NCBI GenBank assembly: GCA_003134965.1
Contig: PLDA01000006.1
Coordinates: forward strand, 248,001 to 312,000
Source: Vulcanimicrobium winogradskyi
GTDB taxonomy: Bacteria > Vulcanimicrobiota > Vulcanimicrobiia > Vulcanimicrobiales > Vulcanimicrobiaceae
Direction: 5' to 3'
DNA: 64,000 nucleotides
Numbering within the stretch: position 1 is the first letter of the stretch; each line of letters starts with the position of its first letter. The notes beneath the pieces are model-generated. The model was not told the origin of the DNA, did not search any database, and was given only the letters and a program-made list of their open reading frames with translations. Made by a program: the position numbers and the translations under genes. Shown here piece by piece: positions 17,463-26,224 of this stretch.

Positions 17463-20400
17463 ATGAGCAGGGCACGCAGCCGGTGGTCCGCGGTCATGCT
17501 CGCGCTTTCGCTGTTCGCCGGGACGATCGGGACGATCGCCCCCGCGAGCGCGCAGAGCTCGAGCGACACGGGGATCATCGAAATCACCGTCAAGGACGCC
17601 GGCGTGCAGCAAGCGCTGGTGAACGCCCGCGTCTTCCTGATCGGCCCGACCGTCGCGAGCGCGCTCACGACGAAGAGCGGGATCGTGAAGTACACCGACG
17701 TGCCGAGCGGGATCTACCGCGTGCGCGTCAGCAAGAGCGGCTTCACCGGAGTGACCTCCGCGGCGTTCGAGGTGCTCGGCAACAAGCAGGTGGCGGTCAT
17801 CGTCGACCTCGGGACGCAGAAACCGACCGTCCCGCAGACGACGACGTCCAGCACGACCGACACCAGCGGGCTGAAGATCATCGGCTCGGTGCGCGCGCGC
17901 GTGACGGTTACCACGACCGACGTCGACGAGAACAGCGCGGTGCGCCGGATCTCCGACTCGCTGACCGATGCCCTCTCGACGATCGGTGGCGTCGACGTGA
18001 CGCAGGACTCCAACGACCCCAACGCGCCGCAGACGATCTCGCTGCGCGGTCACGACGAATCGCAGACCGCGATCACGCTCGACGGCATCCCGCTCGGAGC
18101 GCCGGGCTCGGCGGTCAACCTGCGCTCGATCAACACTGACCTCTTCTCGGGGGCGGGGGTGAGCTTCGGCGCGCAGGCCGGTGCGCTCGGCGGCTCGGTG
18201 AACTTCCGCACCCTCCAGCCGACGCAGACCTGGCAGACAAAAGTCGCCACCTCGTACGGCACCTTCGATAAGTACAACTACCAGATCGGAGAGACCGGAT
18301 CGATCGGGAAGCTGGGGATCGCACTGCTGCACACGAAGCGTGCCGGGAACAGCCCGCTCACCTTCCAGGACTATACCGATCAGAGCGGGATCGATTACGC
18401 GCACGCCGGCGAGAACGCCAACATCGGCGACTTCTTGAAGCTGCGCTACGGCTTGACCGATCGCACGACGCTGATGTTCACCGCGCTGCAGAACCATCAG
18501 GCGACCGCGTCGCTCTGCACCCAGTTCGTCACGCCGCTCCCTTGCGGGATCGGCCCCGACAACGGCAACACCAGCAGGTTCGGGTTCGCGTACGGCACGG
18601 TGCAGTCGCTGATCGGGGAGACCGCGATCACGGCCACCGCGTACGTCAACAACAACACCTCGCTGACCAACGACCTCAATCGCTATATCTTCCAGACGTG
18701 CCCAGCCACGGCGCCGCAGCCGTGTACGGTGGGCCCCTTGCTCAGCCCGCTCTCGACCATGAACGGCAGCCTCGCGCGCGGCATCGCGGCGAGCGCCACG
18801 CTCACGCGCGACCGTCACACGTTCACGCTCTCGGGTTCGACGTTCGCCGGCGTCACCACGTTCACGCCGTTGGTGCTGAGCGGGTCGGCCGTCGCGTTCG
18901 TGCAGCCGTCGACCTTCGCGACCGCCTCGCGCCAAGTGCAGTTCGCCGACACGTTCAAGGTCAACGACAAGCTGACGCTGGGGCCGAATCTCTCGTACGC
19001 GGGAACGTCCGGCAGCGGCGGGTCGCTGCTCGGCGGGTTCAGCGGGAGCTGGCGGCCGACCAACAACGACAGCTACAACGCGTCGGTCAGCGTCGGGAGC
19101 TCGCAGGCGGCGAACGGCCTCGTGCGATCGTTCAGCGATCCGAACTCCGCGCGCGTCAACTGCTTCGCCAATACCGCGCAAGTGAGCGGCCCGGGCGATC
19201 AGCCCGGACCCCAGTCAGCGATCAGCTACGACGCCGGCTGGACGCACGCATGGGCGCACGGGCAGATCTCGCTGAACATGTACCGCCAGTCGCAAGCCGG
19301 CCAGCTCGTCAACGCGCAGGTCACCGCGGCCAGCCTCGGGCTCTTCCCGGGCGATCCGTATTTCAATGCGGTCACCGGATACTTCGGGCAGGTCTGCCCC
19401 GGGTTTGCCGCGCCGACCGCGCAGTCGCTCTACGTCTCGCAGCAAATCGGCGGCACGACGCGCGTCTATCAGGGCTTCACCGCGACGGGCCGCTTCGGCA
19501 TCGGCAAGAACATCGTCGTGATCCCGTCGTTCACCACCGCCTCGTCGATGATCACCGCGGCCGACCCGCGCTTCACGGGGCTGGACAGCACGCTGATCCT
19601 CGACTCGCAGATCCCCGGGCGCCCGCTGCACACGGGCAACCTGACGATCGACGCACTGCAGCCGTGGAGCGGGATGGAGTTCCTCGCCAACGCGCGGTAC
19701 GTCGGGCCGGGCAACAACCAGCGCATCGCTCCGTACACGATCGTGAACCTCGGTCTTTCGCACGCGCTGGGCATCGGCCGCCTCACCATGTTCGCCTCGA
19801 ACCTGTTCAACACGGAGTCCGGCGACTTCTCGACCTTGCTGTACGCGCAGCCGATCCCGCTCAGCGGCGGCGGTACGCTGCTGCAGGCCGCGAATCCGAA
19901 CGCGCCGCGCCAGTTCACGGTGACCTACTCGTTCAACACCGGCGCACGTCCGGGTGCGGGTTTCTCGCGCGGTTCGGCGACCGGTGCGCGCGGCGCGCAG
20001 ACCGCGGGCGCGGCCGGCACGCAGAACCAACAGCGCGGCGGCCTCGGCTTAGGACGCGTCAACTTCATCCCGCCGCCTCCGGGCGTCGACCCGCTCAGCA
20101 TCGCGGCGAGTCGCGCCGAGTGCACCGCCGACCTGAAGCCGGAAGCGCAAAAAGTGCTGGCCGAGCTCGGCATCGCCGCGACCGCGTACGCTGCAGGTCA
20201 ACCGCTCCCGCCGGTTACCGGCCTCACCGTGACGGGGCACGGCGATCCGAAGGGCACGTGGTACCTCGGGCTCAATCCGTCGATCCCGCAGGCCGTTCTC
20301 GACAAGATTCGTGCCGCGCGGCCGGCCGGCGCGAACACCGGCGGCAACGGCGGCCCGCGGACCGGACCGGGCGGCGAACCCGGCGGCCCGGGTGGCGGCC

Positions 20401-20828
20401 CGCCCGGATTCCAAGACCGCGTGACGGCGGCGTCGCCGGACAGCCAACAGCGGCAGCAGCAGTTCACGCCGCCGCCCGAGCTGATCGCCGCACTGCTGCC
20501 GGTGCGCGCCGTGTCCGCGTGCGCGTACGGCACCGTCATGACGACCACCGAGGCGAAGGCCAAGGGCTTCGACGTCCAAGCGGGCGTCCAAGTCGCGGCC
20601 TCGCCCGCACCGTCGGCGGCACCCAGGACCGCCGCTACGGCTGCACCGGCCGGATCCCCGGCGCCCGGCGCGAGCCCGGGTCCGAACGGCGCCCGGCGTG
20701 GCGGCGCAGGCGGAGCCGGCGGTGGCAACGCCTTCTACTACACGCCGGCGATCGGATTGTTCGTCGTTCGGCCGCCGGACCTCGGAACCGGGGGCGGAAG
20801 CGTCAGTGGCGGCAGCGTCAAACAGTAG
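17463..20828 (+). CDS. TonB-dependent-receptor-like outer membrane protein with long C-terminal extension
   Basis: A signal peptide (VMLALSLFAGTIGTIAPASA) is followed by a carboxypeptidase-regulatory-like beta-sandwich (IEITVKDAGVQQALVNARVFL). A plug domain follows (LSTIGGVDVTQDSN...ISLRGHDESQTAITLDGIPLGAP), then a long beta-barrel ending near RQFTVTYSFNTGARPG. About 300 further residues continue past the barrel: a Gly/Arg-rich linker, a block with CTADLKPEAQKVLAELGIA, then Gly/Pro/Ala-rich sequence. A normal receptor ends at its last barrel strand, so the tail is unusual. The ATG at 17463 is preferred because it places the signal peptide at the N-terminus. An in-frame ATG at 17406 also exists. 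Confidence 0.83.
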   Translation: MSRARSRWSAVMLALSLFAGTIGTIAPASAQSSSDTGIIEITVKDAGVQQALVNARVFLIGPTVASALTTKSGIVKYTDVPSGIYRVRVSKSGFTGVTSAAFEVLGNKQVAVIVDLGTQKPTVPQTTTSSTTDTSGLKIIGSVRARVTVTTTDVDENSAVRRISDSLTDALSTIGGVDVTQDSNDPNAPQTISLRGHDESQTAITLDGIPLGAPGSAVNLRSINTDLFSGAGVSFGAQAGALGGSVNFRTLQPTQTWQTKVATSYGTFDKYNYQIGETGSIGKLGIALLHTKRAGNSPLTFQDYTDQSGIDYAHAGENANIGDFLKLRYGLTDRTTLMFTALQNHQATASLCTQFVTPLPCGIGPDNGNTSRFGFAYGTVQSLIGETAITATAYVNNNTSLTNDLNRYIFQTCPATAPQPCTVGPLLSPLSTMNGSLARGIAASATLTRDRHTFTLSGSTFAGVTTFTPLVLSGSAVAFVQPSTFATASRQVQFADTFKVNDKLTLGPNLSYAGTSGSGGSLLGGFSGSWRPTNNDSYNASVSVGSSQAANGLVRSFSDPNSARVNCFANTAQVSGPGDQPGPQSAISYDAGWTHAWAHGQISLNMYRQSQAGQLVNAQVTAASLGLFPGDPYFNAVTGYFGQVCPGFAAPTAQSLYVSQQIGGTTRVYQGFTATGRFGIGKNIVVIPSFTTASSMITAADPRFTGLDSTLILDSQIPGRPLHTGNLTIDALQPWSGMEFLANARYVGPGNNQRIAPYTIVNLGLSHALGIGRLTMFASNLFNTESGDFSTLLYAQPIPLSGGGTLLQAANPNAPRQFTVTYSFNTGARPGAGFSRGSATGARGAQTAGAAGTQNQQRGGLGLGRVNFIPPPPGVDPLSIAASRAECTADLKPEAQKVLAELGIAATAYAAGQPLPPVTGLTVTGHGDPKGTWYLGLNPSIPQAVLDKIRAARPAGANTGGNGGPRTGPGGEPGGPGGGPPGFQDRVTAASPDSQQRQQQFTPPPELIAALLPVRAVSACAYGTVMTTTEAKAKGFDVQAGVQVAASPAPSAAPRTAATAAPAGSPAPGASPGPNGARRGGAGGAGGGNAFYYTPAIGLFVVRPPDLGTGGGSVSGGSVKQ

Positions 20829-20832
20829 CAGC

Positions 20833-21516
20833 ATGGCCGCTACTGCACCCCGGGTCGTCGTGATCGACGACGAGCGTCATCTGCGCGATCTCCTCGAGCT
20901 CGGGCTCGCCGAGGACGGCTTCGAGGTCCGGTCGGCCCCCGACGGGCGGACCGGGCTGCAGCTCGTGCGCGAGTGGCGCCCGGACGCGATCGTGCTCGAC
21001 GTCATGCTGCCGTTCGTCGACGGCCTCGAGCTGCTGCCGATGCTGCGCCGGATCACCGAAGCGCCGATCCTGATGCTCAGCGCGAAGGCCGATACCGACG
21101 ACCGGATCACCGGGCTGCGGCGCGGTGCCGACGACTACATCCCGAAGCCGTTCGAGATGTCGGAGCTCGCCGCGCGCCTGCACTCCGCGCTCCGCCGGCC
21201 GCGTCTCGAGCAGCCGTCGATCGTCTCCTACGCCGACCTGACGATCGACCTCGACCGGCGCGACGTGAAGCGCGGCGACCGTCGCATCGAACTGTCGGCC
21301 CGCGAATACGCGCTGCTGCTCACCTTCGTGCGCAACCCGGAGCGCGTGTTCACGCGCGACCAGCTGCTCGACCTCGTGTGGGGAACGGACCGCGACGTCG
21401 GCCCCGGCGCCGTCGAGACGTACGTCTCGTATCTGCGCGCCAAGATCGACGCCGGTTTCGAGCCGAAGCTGATCCGAACGATCCGCGGCGCCGGTTACGC
21501 GCTGCGCACACACTGA
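20833..21516 (+). CDS. OmpR/PhoB-family response regulator
   Basis: 227 residues. The receiver has the acidic pair D12-D13 (VVVIDDERH), acceptor D56 (AIVLDVMLP), and the later LSAKAD and YIPKPFE motifs. The C-terminal winged helix carries LSAREYALLLTFVRNPERVFTRDQLLDLVWG...VETYVSYLRAKI and ends in LIRTIRGAGYALR. The start is the ATG five bases after the TonB-receptor-like stop. The stop overlaps the kinase ATG by one base. The context suggests a two-component system controlling the envelope, possibly including the receptor-like gene upstream. Confidence 0.94.
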   Translation: MAATAPRVVVIDDERHLRDLLELGLAEDGFEVRSAPDGRTGLQLVREWRPDAIVLDVMLPFVDGLELLPMLRRITEAPILMLSAKADTDDRITGLRRGADDYIPKPFEMSELAARLHSALRRPRLEQPSIVSYADLTIDLDRRDVKRGDRRIELSAREYALLLTFVRNPERVFTRDQLLDLVWGTDRDVGPGAVETYVSYLRAKIDAGFEPKLIRTIRGAGYALRTH

Positions 21517-23087
21517 TGTTCACGCCGTTTGCGCGCCGGCTGACCGCCTGGTACGTTGCAGCCGGCGTGTCGATGGTGCTCGCGGTCTCGCTCGCGTTCG
21601 CCGTCGTCGCGATGATGGTGTACGTCCGCGGTATTCAAGACACGATCGACACCGACGCGCGCGACGCGCAAGCCTTCGCGCTGCGGGCGGCGATGCAGCG
21701 GCAGTCGTTCGTCAACGCCGCGGTGGAGATCGAGAAGCGGCTGGCGCATCCGGGGATCCGGATGGTCGCCGCCGGCCCGTTTCCGCGCGAGGGCCGGCCG
21801 CCGGGTGCGCCGAGCACGACCCGTGCGCCGCAGCTGATGCTTCCGTCTCTGGCGACACCGGCGCCGTCGGCGGCGCCGGGAAAAACGCTCGACGCGCGGC
21901 TGCCGGCCGCCTCCGGTCCACCGATCCCGCCGTACGTCGTCGTGAACGGACAGGTGTTCGAGAACCGGGATCCGCGCGAATTCCGCTCCGAGGGCAGCCG
22001 CATGGGCTTCGCGATCGGGGCAGCGCTCAGCGTCCACTTTCAGCGCATCGATCTGTTGAACGGCGATCTGCGCGTCGGCGCGGATCCCGACGCAACCCAG
22101 CGCGTCGCGCTCTGGCTGCTGGCCGGCGCGGTGCTGGTCGGTGCGCTGGCGGGCGTGCTCGCGTGGTTCGCGGGCCGCTACGTCACCGGCCAAGTGCTGC
22201 AGCCGCTGGTCGAGGTGACGCGCGCGCTGCAGCGTTTCGCGACGCGCGACTTCACGCCGCAGCCGATCGCCGTGGCGGGGAAGAGCGACTTCGACGCGAT
22301 CGCCGTGGCGTACAATGCCGCCGCCTCGCAGGTCGCGGCCGCGTTCGCCGAGCGCGCGCAGGCCGAGTCGCAGATGCGGCAGTTCGTCGCCGACGCTGGG
22401 CATGAACTGCGCACGCCGCTGACGATCGTGCTCGGCTACATCGATCTGCTCAAGCGCAAGGCCGATGCGGGCGACGAGCGTTCGCGGCGGATCTTCTCGG
22501 CGATCTCGATCGAGGGCGCCCGGATGCGCACCCTGATCGACAACCTCGTACTGCTGGCACGCATGGAAGGCGATGACGTCCGTCCGCCGGAGCTCTTCGA
22601 GCTCTGCCCGCTGCTGGAGCAGTTGGTCGACGCACGGCGACTGCTCGAGCCCTCGCTGCAGATCGAGCTCGACTGCGCGGTCGATGCGGCCGTGATCGGG
22701 AACGAGAGCGAGGTTCAGGAAGCGATCGCGAACGTCGTCGACAATGCGATGAAGTACGCGCGGGGAACGCGGATCCGCGTCGCGACGGCCGCGGCCAACG
22801 AAGGCGTGGCGGTGACGGTCTCCGACCTCGGGCCGGGTATCCATCCCGACGACCGCGAGGGAATCTTCGATCGCTTCTACCGAGGCGCGACCCGCGGCGA
22901 CGTCGAGGGTTCGGGTCTCGGGCTCGCGATCGCGAAGCGTGCGCTCGAACGGGCCGGCGGAACGCTCGTACTCGCCGAGACGTCACCGGCCGGAACGACG
23001 TTCGCGCTGAACCTACGCGCCGATCGCGTGCGCAAGCGCGAACCGCGCCCGCAGCCGACCGCCGCGGCCGGCGCCGCGGGCGAGTAG
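21516..23087 (+). CDS. Sensor histidine kinase (HisKA/HATPase, OmpR partner)
   Basis: 523 residues with transmembrane helix 1 (about residues 12-37) and a roughly 160-residue extracytoplasmic sensor with a Pro/Ala-rich insert. Transmembrane helix 2 (about 198-219) leads into a HAMP region. The HisKA box FVADAGHELRTPL carries phospho-acceptor H296, and the ATPase boxes are N (AIANVVDNAMKYA), G1 (VSDLGPGI), F (IFDRFYRG) and G2 (GSGLGLAIAKR). All catalytic boxes are intact. It is translationally coupled to the response regulator. Its stimulus is unknown. Confidence 0.94.
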   Translation: MFTPFARRLTAWYVAAGVSMVLAVSLAFAVVAMMVYVRGIQDTIDTDARDAQAFALRAAMQRQSFVNAAVEIEKRLAHPGIRMVAAGPFPREGRPPGAPSTTRAPQLMLPSLATPAPSAAPGKTLDARLPAASGPPIPPYVVVNGQVFENRDPREFRSEGSRMGFAIGAALSVHFQRIDLLNGDLRVGADPDATQRVALWLLAGAVLVGALAGVLAWFAGRYVTGQVLQPLVEVTRALQRFATRDFTPQPIAVAGKSDFDAIAVAYNAAASQVAAAFAERAQAESQMRQFVADAGHELRTPLTIVLGYIDLLKRKADAGDERSRRIFSAISIEGARMRTLIDNLVLLARMEGDDVRPPELFELCPLLEQLVDARRLLEPSLQIELDCAVDAAVIGNESEVQEAIANVVDNAMKYARGTRIRVATAAANEGVAVTVSDLGPGIHPDDREGIFDRFYRGATRGDVEGSGLGLAIAKRALERAGGTLVLAETSPAGTTFALNLRADRVRKREPRPQPTAAAGAAGE

Positions 23088-23189
23088 CCCCTCGACCAAA
23101 CTGGACCGCCGCCGTCATCCGCCAGCAAGCCAACGAGATCTGGAAGTCTCAGTCGGATGTCACGCACTAGGCTTCACGAGGTCCCCCTT

Positions 23190-23233
23190 TACGCACCCTT
23201 CGTTCGCCGTGATCTGCGAACGAAGGGTGCGTA
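23190..23233. terminator. 18-bp perfect hairpin between convergent transcription units
   Basis: The arms ACGCACCCTTCGTTCGC (23191-23207) and its exact complement (23216-23232) enclose an 8-base loop, with one extra T-A pair outside. It lies between the kinase stop and the convergent secreted-protein stop, the right place for a bidirectional terminator. T-tracts on both sides are short, so termination may depend on the stem strength. Confidence 0.65.
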
Positions 23234-23238
23234 TTTCC

Positions 23239-24942
23239 TTACTTGCCGGTAGCGATTCCGAAAGTAATCGCGGGCTTTACGACGTAACGCTTTCCGGTCT
23301 GGATGGAGTATCCGGACGGCACGAAGTCCCCGACCTTGTTTGGACTCGTGAGCGTCGTGTCGCTCCCGTAATTACCGCCGACCGTCAGGAAGTACTGATG
23401 GTTGAAACCGATGCTGAGGCCGAGGAGGACGTTCGGAAAGTCCTTCGCCGCGCCAGCAAGCGCGAAAGACGCATACGCATTCGCGCCGTCGCTTGGATTT
23501 TGGCACAGGCACCGGTGCAGGAAGACTCCGGCAATGGTGCGCCCGGGATTCTGAGACTGCTGAAGTTGATAGGTTGTCTGAAATGCCGGGGCGGGTGAGG
23601 GTGGGTTACCAGTCGACGGACCGTTTGTTTGCACCGATGACTGTGAAACAAAGTACGTCGTCTGTGGGATGAAGCTCCACCCTCCCGCGGCACCCACGAC
23701 GAGCGGCGAATAGCACGTAACAACGACAACGTCCTTGTCGACTTCGGGTTTTTTCGGGTCGATCGTCCCTGCAAAGCGGTCGTTGGCGGTGAAGTGGACG
23801 GTCGCCGTCGAGCCGCCGGCACCCGTGTTGCATGGCGTCGATGTTCCGATGCTGAAATCGTTGGAATTCACGGCGTAGAAGCGCCGCGCCCAGGCATCGA
23901 TCTGGGCCAGTCGAGCATGATAGGTCGCGATCGTCGTTGCGTCCGTCCCACCTGTGACGTAGGGGGCCAGGAGCTTCCGCTTCGCGTCGAGTGCTTGAAT
24001 GGGGGCGTCGAATGCTGCCCGCCCGGCCGCGTTTGCGGAGTTGCGCGCGGCGTTGGCATCTTTGCTAAGCCGGTCCAGGTCCATTGCCAACAGCGTCGCG
24101 CAACCATCCGTGATCTCGATGAGGCCGGGAACCTCCGAGGCGGGAGGTGGAGGTAGCGCGGCAACGGGGGCACAGCGAGGGCTCGGACGCGCCGGCCGAC
24201 CCTGCGATGGTAAGAAGGGCGTCGGAGCGGGCGGCGTAGGACTGCCGGCCGGATTGTTCGGGTCGTAACCGTTCACGATAACGTCCTGCCATCCGTGATG
24301 CGGATCCGAAGACAATCGGCCGGCGAGGTCGGCGGCTTCGGATTTGGCACGGTTCGGTATCGTGACCGTCGGGCTCAGTCCGCCGCGCGGCGAACCGGAA
24401 AGGAGCTGATCATCTTTCGCGACCTCCTTGGCAATCTCTCCGGATGCAGGATCGAGGAGCGCATCCGCGCGCGCAAGGTCGCGTGCGTAGATTGCGGCAA
24501 GGGTCGTGATTTCGACGTCCGCGTCGTTGGCGCGGCAGGTGAAATAGGCGGCGCTCGACGTGCCCAGCTTCATGCATGCCTGCTCGCTGTCTCCGTTGAT
24601 GGCACGTACCACCGCGGCAACGTCGCCGGCGACCGTAGGCACGACGCCTTTGGTGCTGCCGCCCGTCAGCGGAGCGAAGACCTTGGAGATGTCGGGCGCA
24701 TCGATCGTCTTCGTCGTGACGATGACCTTGGCGTTTGTGTAGTGCAAAGGATCGTAGTCGACGTAGAGGACGTTTAAAGGACCTGTCGCCTTGAACACCG
24801 CGGAACTCGTCGCGCTGAAATGCGGACCGGGGGGCAATGGCGTCGGCGTCGGCGCGGGAGGTCCGACTTGAGATTGCGCGCCGGCAATCGCCGGAATCGC
24901 GAGCAGCACCATGCTCAGTGTCGCGACGGTAAAGCGCTTCAT
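23239..24942 (-). CDS. Secreted protein of unknown function, third gene of the peptidase operon
   Basis: 567 residues, not recognised. It has a signal peptide (LSMVLLAIPAIAGAQS) and then a PAPTPTPLPPGP linker. A helical region (ARDLARADALLDPASGEIAKEVAKDDQ) is followed by a second Pro-rich linker and another helix with NAARNSANAAGRAAFDAP. The C-terminal half is strand-rich and ends in LGLSIGFNHQYFLTVGGNYGSD...KRYVVKPAITFGIATGK, which resembles the last strands of an outer-membrane barrel. It overlaps the preceding gene by 4 bases and ends next to a strong hairpin. It is probably exported to the envelope as the terminal gene of the papain-like peptidase operon. Confidence 0.75.
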   Translation of the reverse strand: MKRFTVATLSMVLLAIPAIAGAQSQVGPPAPTPTPLPPGPHFSATSSAVFKATGPLNVLYVDYDPLHYTNAKVIVTTKTIDAPDISKVFAPLTGGSTKGVVPTVAGDVAAVVRAINGDSEQACMKLGTSSAAYFTCRANDADVEITTLAAIYARDLARADALLDPASGEIAKEVAKDDQLLSGSPRGGLSPTVTIPNRAKSEAADLAGRLSSDPHHGWQDVIVNGYDPNNPAGSPTPPAPTPFLPSQGRPARPSPRCAPVAALPPPPASEVPGLIEITDGCATLLAMDLDRLSKDANAARNSANAAGRAAFDAPIQALDAKRKLLAPYVTGGTDATTIATYHARLAQIDAWARRFYAVNSNDFSIGTSTPCNTGAGGSTATVHFTANDRFAGTIDPKKPEVDKDVVVVTCYSPLVVGAAGGWSFIPQTTYFVSQSSVQTNGPSTGNPPSPAPAFQTTYQLQQSQNPGRTIAGVFLHRCLCQNPSDGANAYASFALAGAAKDFPNVLLGLSIGFNHQYFLTVGGNYGSDTTLTSPNKVGDFVPSGYSIQTGKRYVVKPAITFGIATGK

Positions 24943-25496
24943 CGTGTGTGCCTTCCTGATGGAATGCGGGTGGCAAGGACTTGCAGGTAGTGCAGCAGAT
25001 CAGGCGCGGAATGCGGTCCACCTCGCCCTTCAATGCGGCGTTCCGGAGCATGCAGCACGTACACCGACGACGACTCGGGGAGCCATAGGGCGCGCACGTG
25101 CAGCGACGCTGCGCTGAGCAGGCGCGCGACCTCGGTCGAGTCGCGAGCCTCCGTGTCGTCGAAGTAGCCGATCGCAGCCGATACGGATCTCGCTAGATCG
25201 CCGCTGCCGAGGGAGTGGACCGTCATCTGTCCGAGTGCGTCGTCGACCGTCGTCAGGGCGACGAAGTGTTGCCCATTGTCGTCGTCGGCGTAGATTTGAT
25301 GATGTGCCGATCCGGAAAAAACGACGGTATCGTCGAGCGTTGCTGCGTCGGCGAGACGGGTTCGGTCGACGTGCCAGAGTTCGAACGATTCGCCGAGCCG
25401 AAATCGACCCGCCCTTCCCAACACCTGGAGCATTGGGGTGACCTGAGCTACGATCTTCGGTGCTGCGGTTGCGCCGAGCGAAAGTGATTGTGCCAT
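24939..25496 (-). CDS. Hypothetical protein, 185 aa, middle gene of the peptidase operon
   Basis: Not recognised. It starts at MAQSLSLGATAAPK, four bases after the peptidase stop, and ends overlapping the next gene's ATG by four bases, so the three are translationally coupled. No signal peptide or membrane helix is seen. The body alternates short strands and turns (ESFELWHVDRTRLADAATL, TVVFSGSAHHQIYADDDNG, QMTVHSLGSGDLARSV) with a more helical C-terminus (APDLLHYLQVLATRI). Candidate roles such as peptidase inhibitor, chaperone or substrate follow only from position. Confidence 0.7.
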   Translation of the reverse strand: MAQSLSLGATAAPKIVAQVTPMLQVLGRAGRFRLGESFELWHVDRTRLADAATLDDTVVFSGSAHHQIYADDDNGQHFVALTTVDDALGQMTVHSLGSGDLARSVSAAIGYFDDTEARDSTEVARLLSAASLHVRALWLPESSSVYVLHAPERRIEGRGGPHSAPDLLHYLQVLATRIPSGRHTR

Positions 25497-25500
25497 GCTC

Positions 25501-26055
25501 CTAACCCAACTGCCACGCAATGATGCATTCGCCGGAGCCGTACGCGGTCGCGAGACCGCGCGCCGTGACGGTGCCCGGGCCGGGCTGGCCGGGGTCGAGC
25601 ATCAGAAAGAGCGGTTCTGGGCCAGCCGTGTTGACCGCGCCCACGACGGCAAAATGGCCTTGGCGCCCGCCGTCCGTCCAAGCGAAGAAGACCGGCACGG
25701 GCCGTCCGGCCGTCAGTTGATCGATCACCGACTGGATCGGAACGGTGCCCGGACGCGCGTCGTGCAACGTGGCATTGATCCCCCAGTCGCTCGCGACGCC
25801 CGCAAAGGCGGTGACGTCAAGCGGCTTGTTGCAGTCCGAGAACTCGTCGGGTTGCGGACAACAATTGTCCGCTCCGAAGTAGTACGTTGGCATCTCGCAT
25901 TGCAGGTGCCGGGCCGGCAGCCCCATGCGATTCGCGACCATTCGGATGGACGCCGCCCAACACAGATTCGAGGTAAGTTGGGCTTCGAAGTAAAATCCGG
26001 GCGCGGCGCCGGCCGCACTGACCGTGAAGGAAACGGGCGTAGAGCTTGCGATCAT
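25501..26055 (-). CDS. Papain-like cysteine peptidase
   Basis: 184 residues from MIASSTPVSF, preceded by an excellent GAGAGGTGA ribosome-binding site. Catalytic elements appear in papain order: Cys32 in LTSNLCWAASIRMV, His134 in RQGHFAVVGAV and Asp154 in LMLDPGQPG. The Gln before the Cys (AQLTSNLC) could form the oxyanion hole. The size and CWAAS motif resemble C39/C70-type papain-like proteases of bacteria, some of which are effectors. There is no signal peptide. A Cys-rich loop (GADNCCPQPDEFSDC) is unusual. It leads a tightly coupled three-gene operon. Confidence 0.78.
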   Translation of the reverse strand: MIASSTPVSFTVSAAGAAPGFYFEAQLTSNLCWAASIRMVANRMGLPARHLQCEMPTYYFGADNCCPQPDEFSDCNKPLDVTAFAGVASDWGINATLHDARPGTVPIQSVIDQLTAGRPVPVFFAWTDGGRQGHFAVVGAVNTAGPEPLFLMLDPGQPGPGTVTARGLATAYGSGECIIAWQLG

Positions 26056-26134
26056 CGTCACCTCTCGGCGTAACAGGCACAACGAAAGAAGCGGAATCCG
26101 ATTCCTCGGGTGCGCCGGAGCGACGTTAAGGCCG

Positions 26135-26167
26135 TGACGGCTGCACCTCGTCGGGTGCGAGCCGTCA
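26135..26167. terminator. Strong hairpin upstream of the peptidase operon
   Basis: TGACGGCTGCACC (26135-26147) pairs with GGTGC plus AGCCGTCA (26154-26167), with one bulged G and a 6-base loop. It lies downstream of the Tag-like stop and about 80 bases upstream of the peptidase start, both on the minus strand. It can therefore be a terminator for the upstream unit or a leader structure of the operon. No T-tract follows on either strand. A smaller hairpin (CGCTA/TAGCG) lies at 26184-26197. Confidence 0.45.
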
Positions 26168-26224
26168 TGCACCCCATCGCCTACGCTAACGATAGCGAGC
26201 GCTGGTTACAGCCCGGTTACGGGG

